Source: Bacteroidota bacterium (lineage in GTDB: Bacteria; Bacteroidota; Bacteroidia; Sphingobacteriales; Sphingobacteriaceae). Taken from it: a DNA stretch of 64,000 bases. Positions 1-7,945 of this stretch are shown here, piece after piece. The DNA lies in NCBI GenBank assembly GCA_023427985.1, contig JAEYZM010000012.1, positions 1-64,000 on the forward strand, read 5' to 3'. The notes under the pieces were generated by a model, which was not told the DNA's origin, did not search any database, and worked only from the letters and a program-made list of their open reading frames with translations. Position 1 is the stretch's first letter. Every line of letters starts with the position of its first letter. The translations under genes and the position numbers were made by a program.

Positions 1-41
1 ATATGGAGCTACACATAGGAGCCTGAGCATAATTATTAATA

Positions 42-81
42 AAAAAGAATTAAAAATTTTAGATGATTTTTAATTCTTTTT
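42..81. repeat. Perfect AT-rich hairpin
   Basis: A 15-base arm (42-56, AAAAAGAATTAAAAA) is followed by its exact reverse complement at 67-81 with a 10-base loop. It lies about 100 bases beyond the stop of the first DUF262 gene. It could be a weak bidirectional terminator or part of a cassette boundary; there is no GC-rich stem. Confidence 0.6.
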
Positions 82-111
82 AAGAAACTTTTTTAGTTAA
101 TTTTGGAAGAA

Positions 112-150
112 CTGCTTTACATAGGAACCCGTGTTGGCGGTTCGTTGTTC
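112..150 (-). repeat. Cassette-boundary-like sequence after the DUF262 pair
   Basis: Read on the minus strand, the sequence after the DUF262 stop contains AGAACAACGAACCGCCAAC. Its start (AGAAnAACG) matches the sequence after the hamB stop (AGAATAACGG), and its reverse complement (GTTGGCGGTTCGTT) matches the GTTGGCGGTC leader before the upstream DUF262 gene. It therefore looks like the 5' half of the same kind of palindromic boundary seen at 4277-4420. The imperfect direct repeat ACATAGGAGCC / ACATAGGAACCC at about 12 and 118 lies next to it. Confidence 0.4.
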
Positions 151-176
151 TTTTCGTTGATATATGTCTCCTCTCA

Positions 177-2429
177 TTATGGGTTGGAAATTTCGTCTAA
201 TGCCTTTTTAAGTTTTTCAAGTCTATCTTCTGTGTCTAAACCGTCTGCGTTTTGAGCAACGATAAATTTTCCGTCTTTGTCAATTATTCCATTATTCTCC
301 AATTCGTCTAACAAAGTGTTTAATGTTCGGTCTGCCATTCCGTTTTCAAAGAGAAAGCCGTCTGGAATTGAAGAAATTAAAATCTTCTTTCTATTATGAG
401 TAATAATGAGTTTAGAACCGTAATTGCTTTCAAACTCTAACTTATTGTTTGATTTCGAAAGTTCGTATAAAAACGTGTCCCAATGGTAGCCGTTAAATTG
501 TCTTTCTTTCATTTTCCAAATGCAATAATCGCTATTGCTATGCCAATGAAAATTACCTTGATTACTGTTTTCTCTGAATGAAGAATACTTTAAAAAATAA
601 TACTTCCAATCCTTCGGATTCGTTGTATAATTTGCAAGTATATCTTCAATTGGTTTAGAAATTGCAACACTGTTGTTCGTGATAAAGTAATCCAAGCAAG
701 CCAATATTGTCGGCTGTGTTTTAGTTTTAAATTGAGTTTTATTAAAACCTGGTGTTGTTAGAAAACTTCGTATGTTACGATGCTTTGCCGTCATCAGGTT
801 TGTTAATGAGCCGTCATCTTGCGTGTAATCGCCAAAACTCAACAATAGATTAATTTTTGTCTGAAAATTTTGAATAAAATCTGTTTCGTCAAAAATCTCT
901 AAAAATTTGTCTGCACGATTTTTTACTTTGTTGTCTAATGGCAACAATGAAATGCTACCTCGTAATATGTCACTGTCTTCAAGTTTTTGAAGTGATTGCT
1001 TATCGGAAGTTGCTTGATTGATATAATCCTTTTTAGATTTCTCTTCTTCAATCTGGTCGGTTTTGAAAGTTTTGAGAACTTGTAAGTCGTCTTTGGAAAT
1101 AAAGTCCTCAACTTCTGCAAAGCTGTTTCCTAAAACAGTATCACGTAATTCGTTTTCTGAATTTACAACCAAGTTTCTTACTGTTCTGATTTGGTCGTTA
1201 AATGTCTTGTTTGGTGTTTTTAAATGGGTCAAACAAGCCAATAGCAATATTTGCTCAGGGAATGTAAAACCTCTGAAATCTGCAAAGTTGAATAAGCAAC
1301 GTTTTAAAAGATTGGTTTCTCTATGAGTGAAAAATAATCTTGTTTTAGTTGTTTCAAATTCATCTTTGTTGTAATAAAACAAGTCGTTCCAAAATGTTGG
1401 ATTTTCTTCTTCTTGCTTACAAATAGCATCTAATGTGTCAAACAAAAAGTTTTGATTTTCTATTTTGCAGTATATGACTTTTAATAAATCTATCGAAACA
1501 ACTGTGTTTTTATACCGATTGTCATCTTGGTCTTTCAAGTCATTTTTGAAAGAAATAACTGAAGTGATGAAGTTGAATAAATTAAGAAAAGAATTATCAA
1601 CCGATAAGGCAATATCGTCTTCGTCAGTTAGTGAGCCTGAATGAAGAATAATATGCCATACCGTATCAATCCATTTCCCGTCAATAGATTCTTCAAATCT
1701 TTTTCTTTGTTTGCTATCTGTAATTATTTCAGCAAAACCCGCTTTGAAATACTCAAATTCGGTAAGTGGTTTACCTCGTGAGTTCATTTTGATATATAAA
1801 TCGTCTGTTAAACCGACTTTGTCCATATCCAATTTATAGAAATAAAAAGGACAAGAAGAATTTCCGATAGCACTCCAAATATTATTTGTGTTGAAGTTTT
1901 TATATCTAAATTCTATATCGTCAAGAACGATTAACATTGCTTGAATGCTTGGGTCGTAGTCCCAAGTTTCAAAATACCAAGATTGGTTTTTAATTTCTTG
2001 GCTAATTTTTTCGTGTGAAAATTCGGGTTTGAATTGTATTATATTTCTGCAAAATTCGGTTGTGCTATGTCGTGTTTCATATAAAAAATTGGAAAGGAAA
2101 TAGGTTTCTGTATCTGAAATATCTTCTTTGACAGAAACAAACCAATACAAAAGCCAAAGGGTTGTCAATCTTTGCTGTCCATCAATTGGAACAAATGTGG
2201 TCTTGTTATCGTGTTCTACTTCGTTAAAACCATAAATGAAATCAAGTTCTATTTGAGCGTTCTTGTCGTTTAGTTTTTGAACAATAAAGTCAAACAATGC
2301 GTCCAGAAAATCTTTTCGGATTTTGTTAGTTTTATTATCTGTTCTTCCTTGAGCATAGTCTCGTTGAATGATTGGAATTTCAACTTTGTTGCTCAATACC
2401 TCTATATAGTTACTACGCATTTGTGTCAA
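177..2429 (-). CDS. DUF262 domain protein, distal gene of pair
   Basis: A 750-residue protein of the DUF262 family (ParB/Srx-like fold, as in GmrS, SspE and RloF-type proteins). Visible motifs are IPIIQRDYAQGR at 18-29, the signature DGQQRLTTL at 83-91, and further on a KMNSRGKPLTEFEYFKA segment, the conserved RG-LT-E motif. DUF262 domains in characterised restriction factors bind nucleotide and control a partner nuclease. I see no clear DUF1524 HNH motif in the C-terminal half, so nuclease activity is unproven. The gene overlaps the end of the preceding DUF262 gene by 17 bases, so the two are translationally coupled; a second in-frame ATG at 2420 would shorten the overlap. Location beside Hachiman supports a defence role, which is inference. 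Confidence 0.8.
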   Translation of the reverse strand: MTQMRSNYIEVLSNKVEIPIIQRDYAQGRTDNKTNKIRKDFLDALFDFIVQKLNDKNAQIELDFIYGFNEVEHDNKTTFVPIDGQQRLTTLWLLYWFVSVKEDISDTETYFLSNFLYETRHSTTEFCRNIIQFKPEFSHEKISQEIKNQSWYFETWDYDPSIQAMLIVLDDIEFRYKNFNTNNIWSAIGNSSCPFYFYKLDMDKVGLTDDLYIKMNSRGKPLTEFEYFKAGFAEIITDSKQRKRFEESIDGKWIDTVWHIILHSGSLTDEDDIALSVDNSFLNLFNFITSVISFKNDLKDQDDNRYKNTVVSIDLLKVIYCKIENQNFLFDTLDAICKQEEENPTFWNDLFYYNKDEFETTKTRLFFTHRETNLLKRCLFNFADFRGFTFPEQILLLACLTHLKTPNKTFNDQIRTVRNLVVNSENELRDTVLGNSFAEVEDFISKDDLQVLKTFKTDQIEEEKSKKDYINQATSDKQSLQKLEDSDILRGSISLLPLDNKVKNRADKFLEIFDETDFIQNFQTKINLLLSFGDYTQDDGSLTNLMTAKHRNIRSFLTTPGFNKTQFKTKTQPTILACLDYFITNNSVAISKPIEDILANYTTNPKDWKYYFLKYSSFRENSNQGNFHWHSNSDYCIWKMKERQFNGYHWDTFLYELSKSNNKLEFESNYGSKLIITHNRKKILISSIPDGFLFENGMADRTLNTLLDELENNGIIDKDGKFIVAQNADGLDTEDRLEKLKKALDEISNP

Positions 2430-4239
2430 TGGTTAATGGTTTATACAATTCAACACGATTGCGTATTTCTCTAAAATAGGCATCTCGTTCTTCTTCTGTC
2501 CATACAGAATAACGTTGATTGCTTTCAGATGAATAATATTTTAAGAATACTCGTTTTGTAGCTAACGGAATAAAAGCACCTGCTTTATCCATTTCAATTA
2601 TTTTTCTTCGTTTAACTTCAAATACAGAATTGCTTAATGAAATATTTTCTTCAAGTCCTAACAATGCCATATTTTGAATTTTGTGTAAATACTCGTTTTC
2701 GTTCTTGTTGTCATTAGGAATAAGGGTTAATATTTTTTCGCTCAGCCCTTTGAAATCCTCGTATTTGTATGTTTTCTCATCAATAGAGTTGACTTCATCA
2801 ATTAATTTTTGTGCTTTTTCTTTTTCGTCTGTTACGTTAAGCAATATGTTTGTATGTGAGTGCAACCATTTAAACCATTCATCTCTTCTGTTTTCATTTA
2901 TTCCCTCAATGTTTTGAGCGTGAATGTGTTCTAAACTCTTTGTAATGCTTTTATACATTTCAAAAGGGAAAAACTCATTGCTGTTACTGTTGGTTCGTGT
3001 GATTTCTATATTAGTTAATAGCAACACATTAATAATTTTTCCGTGTTCGTTTGGTTTGTCGTAACTCAAATCTTCCCAATCATCATCAATAGTATTTGCT
3101 ATTAACTCGTTAATTTTATTTTCAAAAGTTTCCTTTGTATTGTTGTTCTTAATACTTATCAAAGTTCCAATTTGTGTTCCTGTGGCAATAAGAAAACCAA
3201 TTTTGTGATAAAGATTTTTGTTAGAATACCAATAAGCCAAAGAGCGATGTATTTCTTCAACTTTTATCCATTTTTCCCAAAGTGATTTTGCCGTTTCTTT
3301 TTCGTTAAAGAAATGTATAAAACTATACAAAGGGTCTTTTTCGTTTGGTTTTCTGTTAGCAACAATATCAAACAAATATTCGATTTTGTTGCTGTATTTA
3401 CTCAAGCTTTCGTTCGAAATAAATGCCCAAAATTTTGGATTGTTGAGTTGATTTTCTATTTCATCCCAAATTTGAACTAACTGTGTTCTTCTTTTGATTT
3501 TATCATCTTCTGACATTCCTTTGAAACTGTCAGAGTTTACAAATTTCGCTTTAATTAGTTCTGCACTTGTCAGCGGTATTTTTCCTCTGTTTAAGCGTGT
3601 AAAAAGTTCTTCGCTTTTCTGTGTTGTGTCTTTTATTTCATACCAAATTACCTGAACGCTCCATTCAGGAAGTTGCTTTTCTCCTGAGTTGTTTGTAATA
3701 ATACTTGGCAAAATGATTTTCAACATTTCGTCTTTTACTTGCCTTGGTATTCCTTTTCTTCCGTCTTCAAACCAATCTTTAATTGTTTTGTATGCCTCAC
3801 TCATATAATGCAAGTCAGGCTTTGTATTATCGGAATTGTTGGTTTCTAAGAAAGTCTTAGATTCTAATCTCGTTTTGTAGTAAATGGAATAAAGGTTTTC
3901 AGAATAACCTTCGGATTTTAAATTGTTTTGCAGATATTCTAAAGTCAGATAAGTAAGGATACGATGAAGCGTTGTCAGTCTTTGTTGACCATCAATCAAT
4001 TCATAACCTTTTATGTTTGTTCCATTATTGTCTTGCCATTCTGCTTGTCTAACTACTACTGGTTGTAAACAGTAAAAAGTATTTCTGTTGTTTGGCTCTT
4101 GTCTATATTCCCAAATATCATTTAGTAATTGTAAAACATTTGTTTTTGTCCACCTGTAACCCCGCTGATATTCAGGAATAAAAAAGTTCTTTCCTAAAAG
4201 TTCAGTTACCGTTAATGTCTTTATTTGGTTTTCTTCCAT
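2413..4239 (-). CDS. DUF262 domain protein, proximal gene of pair
   Basis: A 608-residue DUF262 protein. FIPEYQRGYRW at 20-30 and ELIDGQQRLTTL at 80-91 are the two diagnostic motifs; ELFTRLNRGKIPLTSAELIKAKF is the later RG-LT-E segment. The C-terminus carries FIPLATKRVFLKYY, a segment I have seen in related DUF262 proteins, but no HNH nuclease motif is obvious. It is the first gene of a two-gene unit with the 750-residue DUF262 protein. Its leader (GTTGGCGGTCATTGTAAAGCG and onwards) closely matches the leader of hamA, which suggests both units sit in the same type of cassette. Paired DUF262 proteins of different length may form a modification-sensing restriction complex; this is inference. 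Confidence 0.8.
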   Translation of the reverse strand: MEENQIKTLTVTELLGKNFFIPEYQRGYRWTKTNVLQLLNDIWEYRQEPNNRNTFYCLQPVVVRQAEWQDNNGTNIKGYELIDGQQRLTTLHRILTYLTLEYLQNNLKSEGYSENLYSIYYKTRLESKTFLETNNSDNTKPDLHYMSEAYKTIKDWFEDGRKGIPRQVKDEMLKIILPSIITNNSGEKQLPEWSVQVIWYEIKDTTQKSEELFTRLNRGKIPLTSAELIKAKFVNSDSFKGMSEDDKIKRRTQLVQIWDEIENQLNNPKFWAFISNESLSKYSNKIEYLFDIVANRKPNEKDPLYSFIHFFNEKETAKSLWEKWIKVEEIHRSLAYWYSNKNLYHKIGFLIATGTQIGTLISIKNNNTKETFENKINELIANTIDDDWEDLSYDKPNEHGKIINVLLLTNIEITRTNSNSNEFFPFEMYKSITKSLEHIHAQNIEGINENRRDEWFKWLHSHTNILLNVTDEKEKAQKLIDEVNSIDEKTYKYEDFKGLSEKILTLIPNDNKNENEYLHKIQNMALLGLEENISLSNSVFEVKRRKIIEMDKAGAFIPLATKRVFLKYYSSESNQRYSVWTEEERDAYFREIRNRVELYKPLTIDTNA

Positions 4240-4276
4240 AATGTCAATTCGAATTTATATCGTGTCGCTTTACAAT

Positions 4277-4420
4277 GACCGCCAACGTTTTGGCGCTTGG
4301 CGCAGTGGCGGATTTCGGAGCACAAAACTGTCAATACACCACAAAAGTTGATGCGAGGTAGAATGTTCAATTAACCATGTCACCCGCCATTGAGCCAAAC
4401 GCCTCTTACCAGCCGTTATT
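4277..4420 (-). repeat. attC-like imperfect palindrome between defence modules
   Basis: Two 20-base arms, 4292-4311 (GGCGCTTGGCGCAGTGGCGG) and 4384-4403, are complementary at 17 of 20 positions around a 72-base loop. Outside them are AACG (after the hamB stop, minus strand TAACGGCTGG) and GTT (AACGTTGGCGGTC before the DUF262 start), which gives the AAC...GTT order of an integron attC site. The 7-base core boxes do not match RYYYAAC/GTTRRRY exactly and no integrase is present in the window, so integron origin is a hypothesis. It could also act as a terminator between the two units. Confidence 0.5.
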
Positions 4421-4423
4421 CTT

Positions 4424-6523
4424 TTATTCGTTTGTCTTGATTCCGTCATAAAAGTATTCTATTATATATTTGTCAAATGGCGACAAAGTGTCTATAGATA
4501 AAGTCTTTTCGATACCAATTGCGTTGAACAAGTCCAACGTTTTATGAATGTTTAGGTCTTTGTCGTAGAAGTTAAATAGTTTGCCATTGTGGATTTTTTT
4601 CGAAATCATTCGAGGCATTCCAAATTCTTCTAATTGATAAACTACAGATGGTAAAAATGCGTGAGATGCTAATGATACAAACCTTGAAATGTCATAGTTT
4701 TTGTCTTTCAGAATCTCTTTTTGGAGAATATTTACATCACTTAAAAGAGAAGCTAATTTGAATGTCACCTTCCTTTCCAATTTAAAGAAGTCGTCCACTC
4801 CAATTTCATATTGCTCAAGTTCTTTTAACATCTGAGGAATAGATTTGAACCAATTGTTCCTTAAAATTTTCACGAACTCAACGAATGGCTTATATTCTGA
4901 CTCCCAACCAGCAGGTTGAATGCGAATAATCTTATACAACATTCTGTCCCAATAAGATGGATACATAGAATTTAAATAACCTAATCCATTCCATTCACCA
5001 GAATTAACTTTCATATCATAAGCGATTTTTTTTATTAGCTCGGAATCGCTTGATTGGAAAACATTTTCAGCTTGAAGTCGCTCTAGTGTCTCTTGACCAA
5101 CTATATCTGCCATTTCTTGTTTATACAGTATAATTTTGGCTACCTGTTCTTTTGTTAAGTCCGCTTCAAATGTTTTCTCGTCAAGGTCACCTAATATTTG
5201 CTCAGGAAAAGGAATATCTAATTGAGTTTTTTCTTCCACAGGGGGCTTATCAAGAATAAATATCTTACCAATAAAATGTCGAAACATTCTTCCACCACGT
5301 CCCATAATATTTCTGTAGGTGAAATCATTTAGTCTTGCTCTACCTTTACCACTCCTGTTCGCCCATATTATTACATTTTCTGCAGAGGTATTAACGCCTT
5401 CAATTATTGATGAAGTTGATACTATCGTATCAAGACCTTCTTTTTCTTCAAATAATTTTACTTGTATTTGACTTAAGGAACGATGAAGCCTACCGTTATG
5501 AATACCTGCCCCGCGTTTTACTAATTTTGTCAAAGCCCAATTGAAATCATAGTTTTCACCAAGCCAATTGGAGAAGTTATCTGCAAGTTCCCATTTCTTT
5601 TCAGGAACACTAGTTAATAGTAAAGTGGTTACACTTTCGATGTTAGTGTAAGTTCCTGCGTAAATAAGAGTTTTAGTAGGTTTGCTTGCAAGAATTTCTA
5701 AAAGGTATTTGCTCTTAACTTCTTCATCATTATTTATTTGATTGAAATATTCAAACTTTTCAAGATAAACTGTGTTGAAATCAAGCGGAAAAAATTCCAT
5801 CCCTTCTGTGAAAGGATTATTACCTAAGTTGCTAATATTCGGAGCTAGAAAATATTTCTGTTTTGCTACTTTACCGAGTTTTAAGATTGCTTTTACCAAA
5901 GTAGGCGAGCGGTCGGAATCAAATTTTGAACTTGCTTTATAGAATTCATCTATTATAAGAATATCCAATTCTTTTATCTTATCAACATAATTAATTGCTC
6001 TTTCTTGAGGGAAAATAAATATATTTTTCTCAGATAGTTCTACTTCCGTTGTCGTTATGATTTTATACTCCTTTGCAAACTTTTTGTATAATCGTCTGCG
6101 TGTTTCGTCTGTCAAGGCAATTGTCGGTACGATTACTACGACATTTGAAGGTTTATTAATTGAAATGTACGCATCAATAACAAAGCTCTTTCCAAAACTG
6201 GTCGGAGCACTAACTGCAATACTTTTTCCATTAATTAATTTCTTCAATAAGGCAGATTGTTCCCTATGCAATGTAAGATCTTCTTTTTCACCTGTATTTA
6301 CCTTGAAAATTTCATATACAAAGCGGTCTTGCCAGTTGGCAGTTTCTAAATCTAAATACGGGTACAACCCCGTTTCTTTTATTAGATGATTAACAAGTTC
6401 GGAATAAGGTATTTGCTCACGTTCGTGAAAATCGAGTAATCTAATTAATTCATTGCGAGCTTCATTCTCTTTGTTGTCAAAAAGAAGCTCATTTATGCTT
6501 CGACACGATTCAAAAATATCCAT
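4424..6523 (-). CDS. hamB: Hachiman defence protein HamB, SF2 helicase
   Basis: A 699-residue superfamily 2 helicase. Motif I is SAPTSFGKS at 105-113, motif Ia VVVIVPTIALTDET at 128-141, motif II DEFYK at 192-196 (in place of DEAH), motif IV TLIYAGT near 285-291, motif V STSSIIEGVNTS near 369-380, and motif VI YRNIMGRGGR near 403-412. The Ski2-like motif order, the unusual motif II and the adjacent DUF1837 protein identify the helicase subunit of the Hachiman antiphage system. In characterised systems HamB is a DNA-damage-sensing helicase that holds and then releases the HamA nuclease. It starts 2 bases after the hamA stop, so the two are co-translated. All helicase motifs appear intact. Confidence 0.85.
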   Translation of the reverse strand: MDIFESCRSINELLFDNKENEARNELIRLLDFHEREQIPYSELVNHLIKETGLYPYLDLETANWQDRFVYEIFKVNTGEKEDLTLHREQSALLKKLINGKSIAVSAPTSFGKSFVIDAYISINKPSNVVVIVPTIALTDETRRRLYKKFAKEYKIITTTEVELSEKNIFIFPQERAINYVDKIKELDILIIDEFYKASSKFDSDRSPTLVKAILKLGKVAKQKYFLAPNISNLGNNPFTEGMEFFPLDFNTVYLEKFEYFNQINNDEEVKSKYLLEILASKPTKTLIYAGTYTNIESVTTLLLTSVPEKKWELADNFSNWLGENYDFNWALTKLVKRGAGIHNGRLHRSLSQIQVKLFEEKEGLDTIVSTSSIIEGVNTSAENVIIWANRSGKGRARLNDFTYRNIMGRGGRMFRHFIGKIFILDKPPVEEKTQLDIPFPEQILGDLDEKTFEADLTKEQVAKIILYKQEMADIVGQETLERLQAENVFQSSDSELIKKIAYDMKVNSGEWNGLGYLNSMYPSYWDRMLYKIIRIQPAGWESEYKPFVEFVKILRNNWFKSIPQMLKELEQYEIGVDDFFKLERKVTFKLASLLSDVNILQKEILKDKNYDISRFVSLASHAFLPSVVYQLEEFGMPRMISKKIHNGKLFNFYDKDLNIHKTLDLFNAIGIEKTLSIDTLSPFDKYIIEYFYDGIKTNE

Positions 6524-6525
6524 AG

Positions 6526-7479
6526 TTAATTTCCTTGTTTTTTATAGTGTTGGACATTTTCTATAAATGCACTTACAATAGGTTCCTTTTTGGGTACTGG
6601 AAAAAGAATTAGATGAAAGTGAATTTCAGAGTATTTGAAAATTGATTTACTAACCTTTCTAATTTGCTTTTTGAAATAAGATTCAGCTCTATCTTTATGA
6701 TAGGCAATTATTTGTTGCCTATATTCATCCGTTAATTCATTTGAACCTTCTGTAATTGCACATTCGTGCAATAGTAAAATCGGGATGTGAAGTATAGGTT
6801 TTAAGTTATCAATTGATGCACCAGTTTTGATAAAACCTATTATGTTTTTGTATAAGTCTGAATCTTCGCCTAAATAGAGTTTTAAATCAGAAACACTCGT
6901 GATTATACTGTTCTCTTTTTCTAGCTTTTCTGTTTGTAGTGAATTTTCAACCGAGTCAACAATAGAATAAAGTCTTTCATCTTCTATACTGTTATAAAAT
7001 TTTGCTTCTCCAAACCATATAGAAAAGTTGTTTTCATCTTCTATTACGATGTGTACACTATCTGCTCCTTTTGCGTTGTCTTGAGGGTTTTGCTTGTAAA
7101 ATATTTTGGGTACAACTGGTATTGCTTTATAGTGATGCTTCATAATTCCATAAAGCACAATTTCAGCCAACTCACTTCCTTGTCCGTCTTGTTCTTTAGC
7201 AAGGTCGGTAAGCCTTAATTTTTTTGCTGCTTCTGTCAAGCTAGATTGTGAGCGGTCGATTAAGGCTAATCTGTCTTTATAAGATAAAGAAGTCTCTACG
7301 ATATTGTCCCAAATAAATGCTTGAAATTTGCTGTAACGCCAATTACCATCTTGAAAGTCATTAATGACACTCAATACTTTCTTTTTGTCTACGGGTGTTA
7401 AAGTAGAGCCAGGGTTTACATTTATAAAAAAGTCGTCAATTAATATTTCAAAATCAACTATAGTATTTTTCAATGTCAT
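6526..7479 (-). CDS. hamA: Hachiman defence protein HamA, DUF1837 nuclease
   Basis: A 317-residue DUF1837 protein, the usual size of HamA. The central block has GSELAEIVLYGIM at 101-113, GAD at 138-140 and WFGEAKFY at 155-162. D140, E158 and K160 form a PD-(D/E)xK-like triad, with E103/E106 as a possible additional metal-site pair; the assignment of single residues is mine. Known HamA proteins are DNases kept inactive by HamB until it meets damaged or phage DNA. hamA precedes hamB as in described systems. The leader GTTGCCAGCCATT...CGACAC is shared with the DUF262 operon. Confidence 0.85.
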   Translation of the reverse strand: MTLKNTIVDFEILIDDFFINVNPGSTLTPVDKKKVLSVINDFQDGNWRYSKFQAFIWDNIVETSLSYKDRLALIDRSQSSLTEAAKKLRLTDLAKEQDGQGSELAEIVLYGIMKHHYKAIPVVPKIFYKQNPQDNAKGADSVHIVIEDENNFSIWFGEAKFYNSIEDERLYSIVDSVENSLQTEKLEKENSIITSVSDLKLYLGEDSDLYKNIIGFIKTGASIDNLKPILHIPILLLHECAITEGSNELTDEYRQQIIAYHKDRAESYFKKQIRKVSKSIFKYSEIHFHLILFPVPKKEPIVSAFIENVQHYKKQGN

Positions 7480-7483
7480 TCGT

Positions 7484-7520
7484 TATGTGTTAGTGTCGTT
7501 TTTATAATGGCTGGCAACTT
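7484..7520 (-). repeat. Shared cassette leader upstream of hamA
   Basis: On the minus strand GTTGCCAGCCATTATAAAAA then CGACAC lies just before the hamA start. The region before the DUF262 operon reads GTTGGCGGTCATTGTAAAG then CGACAC. The two agree at about 20 of 26 positions and then diverge towards each start codon. This is what a common cassette end (3' half of a recombination site) would look like. Confidence 0.5.
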
Positions 7521-7945
7521 CCTTATATGCTCAGACCTGTATTTCAATATATCCCTCACCTCTGGTCGTTCAGTCACATAGCAAAACTTCGCTGCGATTC
7601 AGCAAAGCCCTACCTATATTCCCTAGCAATTTAATTTTTTTAGTTTATGGATTAGCAATATAACAGAATTATTAGAATGGAAAAAGTGCTGTGGATAAAA
7701 TATTTAAAATGCGCAGGGGCGCAGGGGTATTCGCAGGGACGCCGAGGGGTTTGGCTTTGCACAATCGATTCCTCATTCTGAATTTTGAATTCTGAATTCT
7801 GAATTTACTGAGAATTAATCGCAGTCCCATCAATCTCAAGTACTTAGACAATAAACACGAAAAACTTTGCTATTTCAATTGAACACTCTTATTTTTGGCG
7901 TCTTTTAGTTTTTGTAACAAATACGTAAAAATAACCAAAACCATT
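7521..7945. other. Gene-free junction with low-complexity repeats
   Basis: No credible gene lies between the defence island and hppA. The stretch holds a G-rich tandem tract at 7711-7749 built on GCAGGGG/GCAGGGA, and a tract at 7775-7806 built on AATTCTG. Both families recur elsewhere in intergenic DNA of this window (12915-12981; 62340-62365). A TTTTTG at 7909-7914 preceded by TA could be a degenerate minus-7 element for hppA, but the spacing is off by one. Confidence 0.6.

Noticed and set aside
177..7479. Classical type I, II or III restriction-modification system
   Set aside because: No DNA methyltransferase or specificity subunit is present; the helicase pairs with a DUF1837 protein, which defines Hachiman.
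7711..7806. CRISPR array
   Set aside because: Repeat units are 7-9 bases without spacers of even length, so these are simple tandem tracts, and no cas gene is near.
7895..7945. Upstream TTG start for hppA
   Set aside because: Adds 17 residues unlike the family and uses a weak start; ATG 7946 gives the normal N-terminus.
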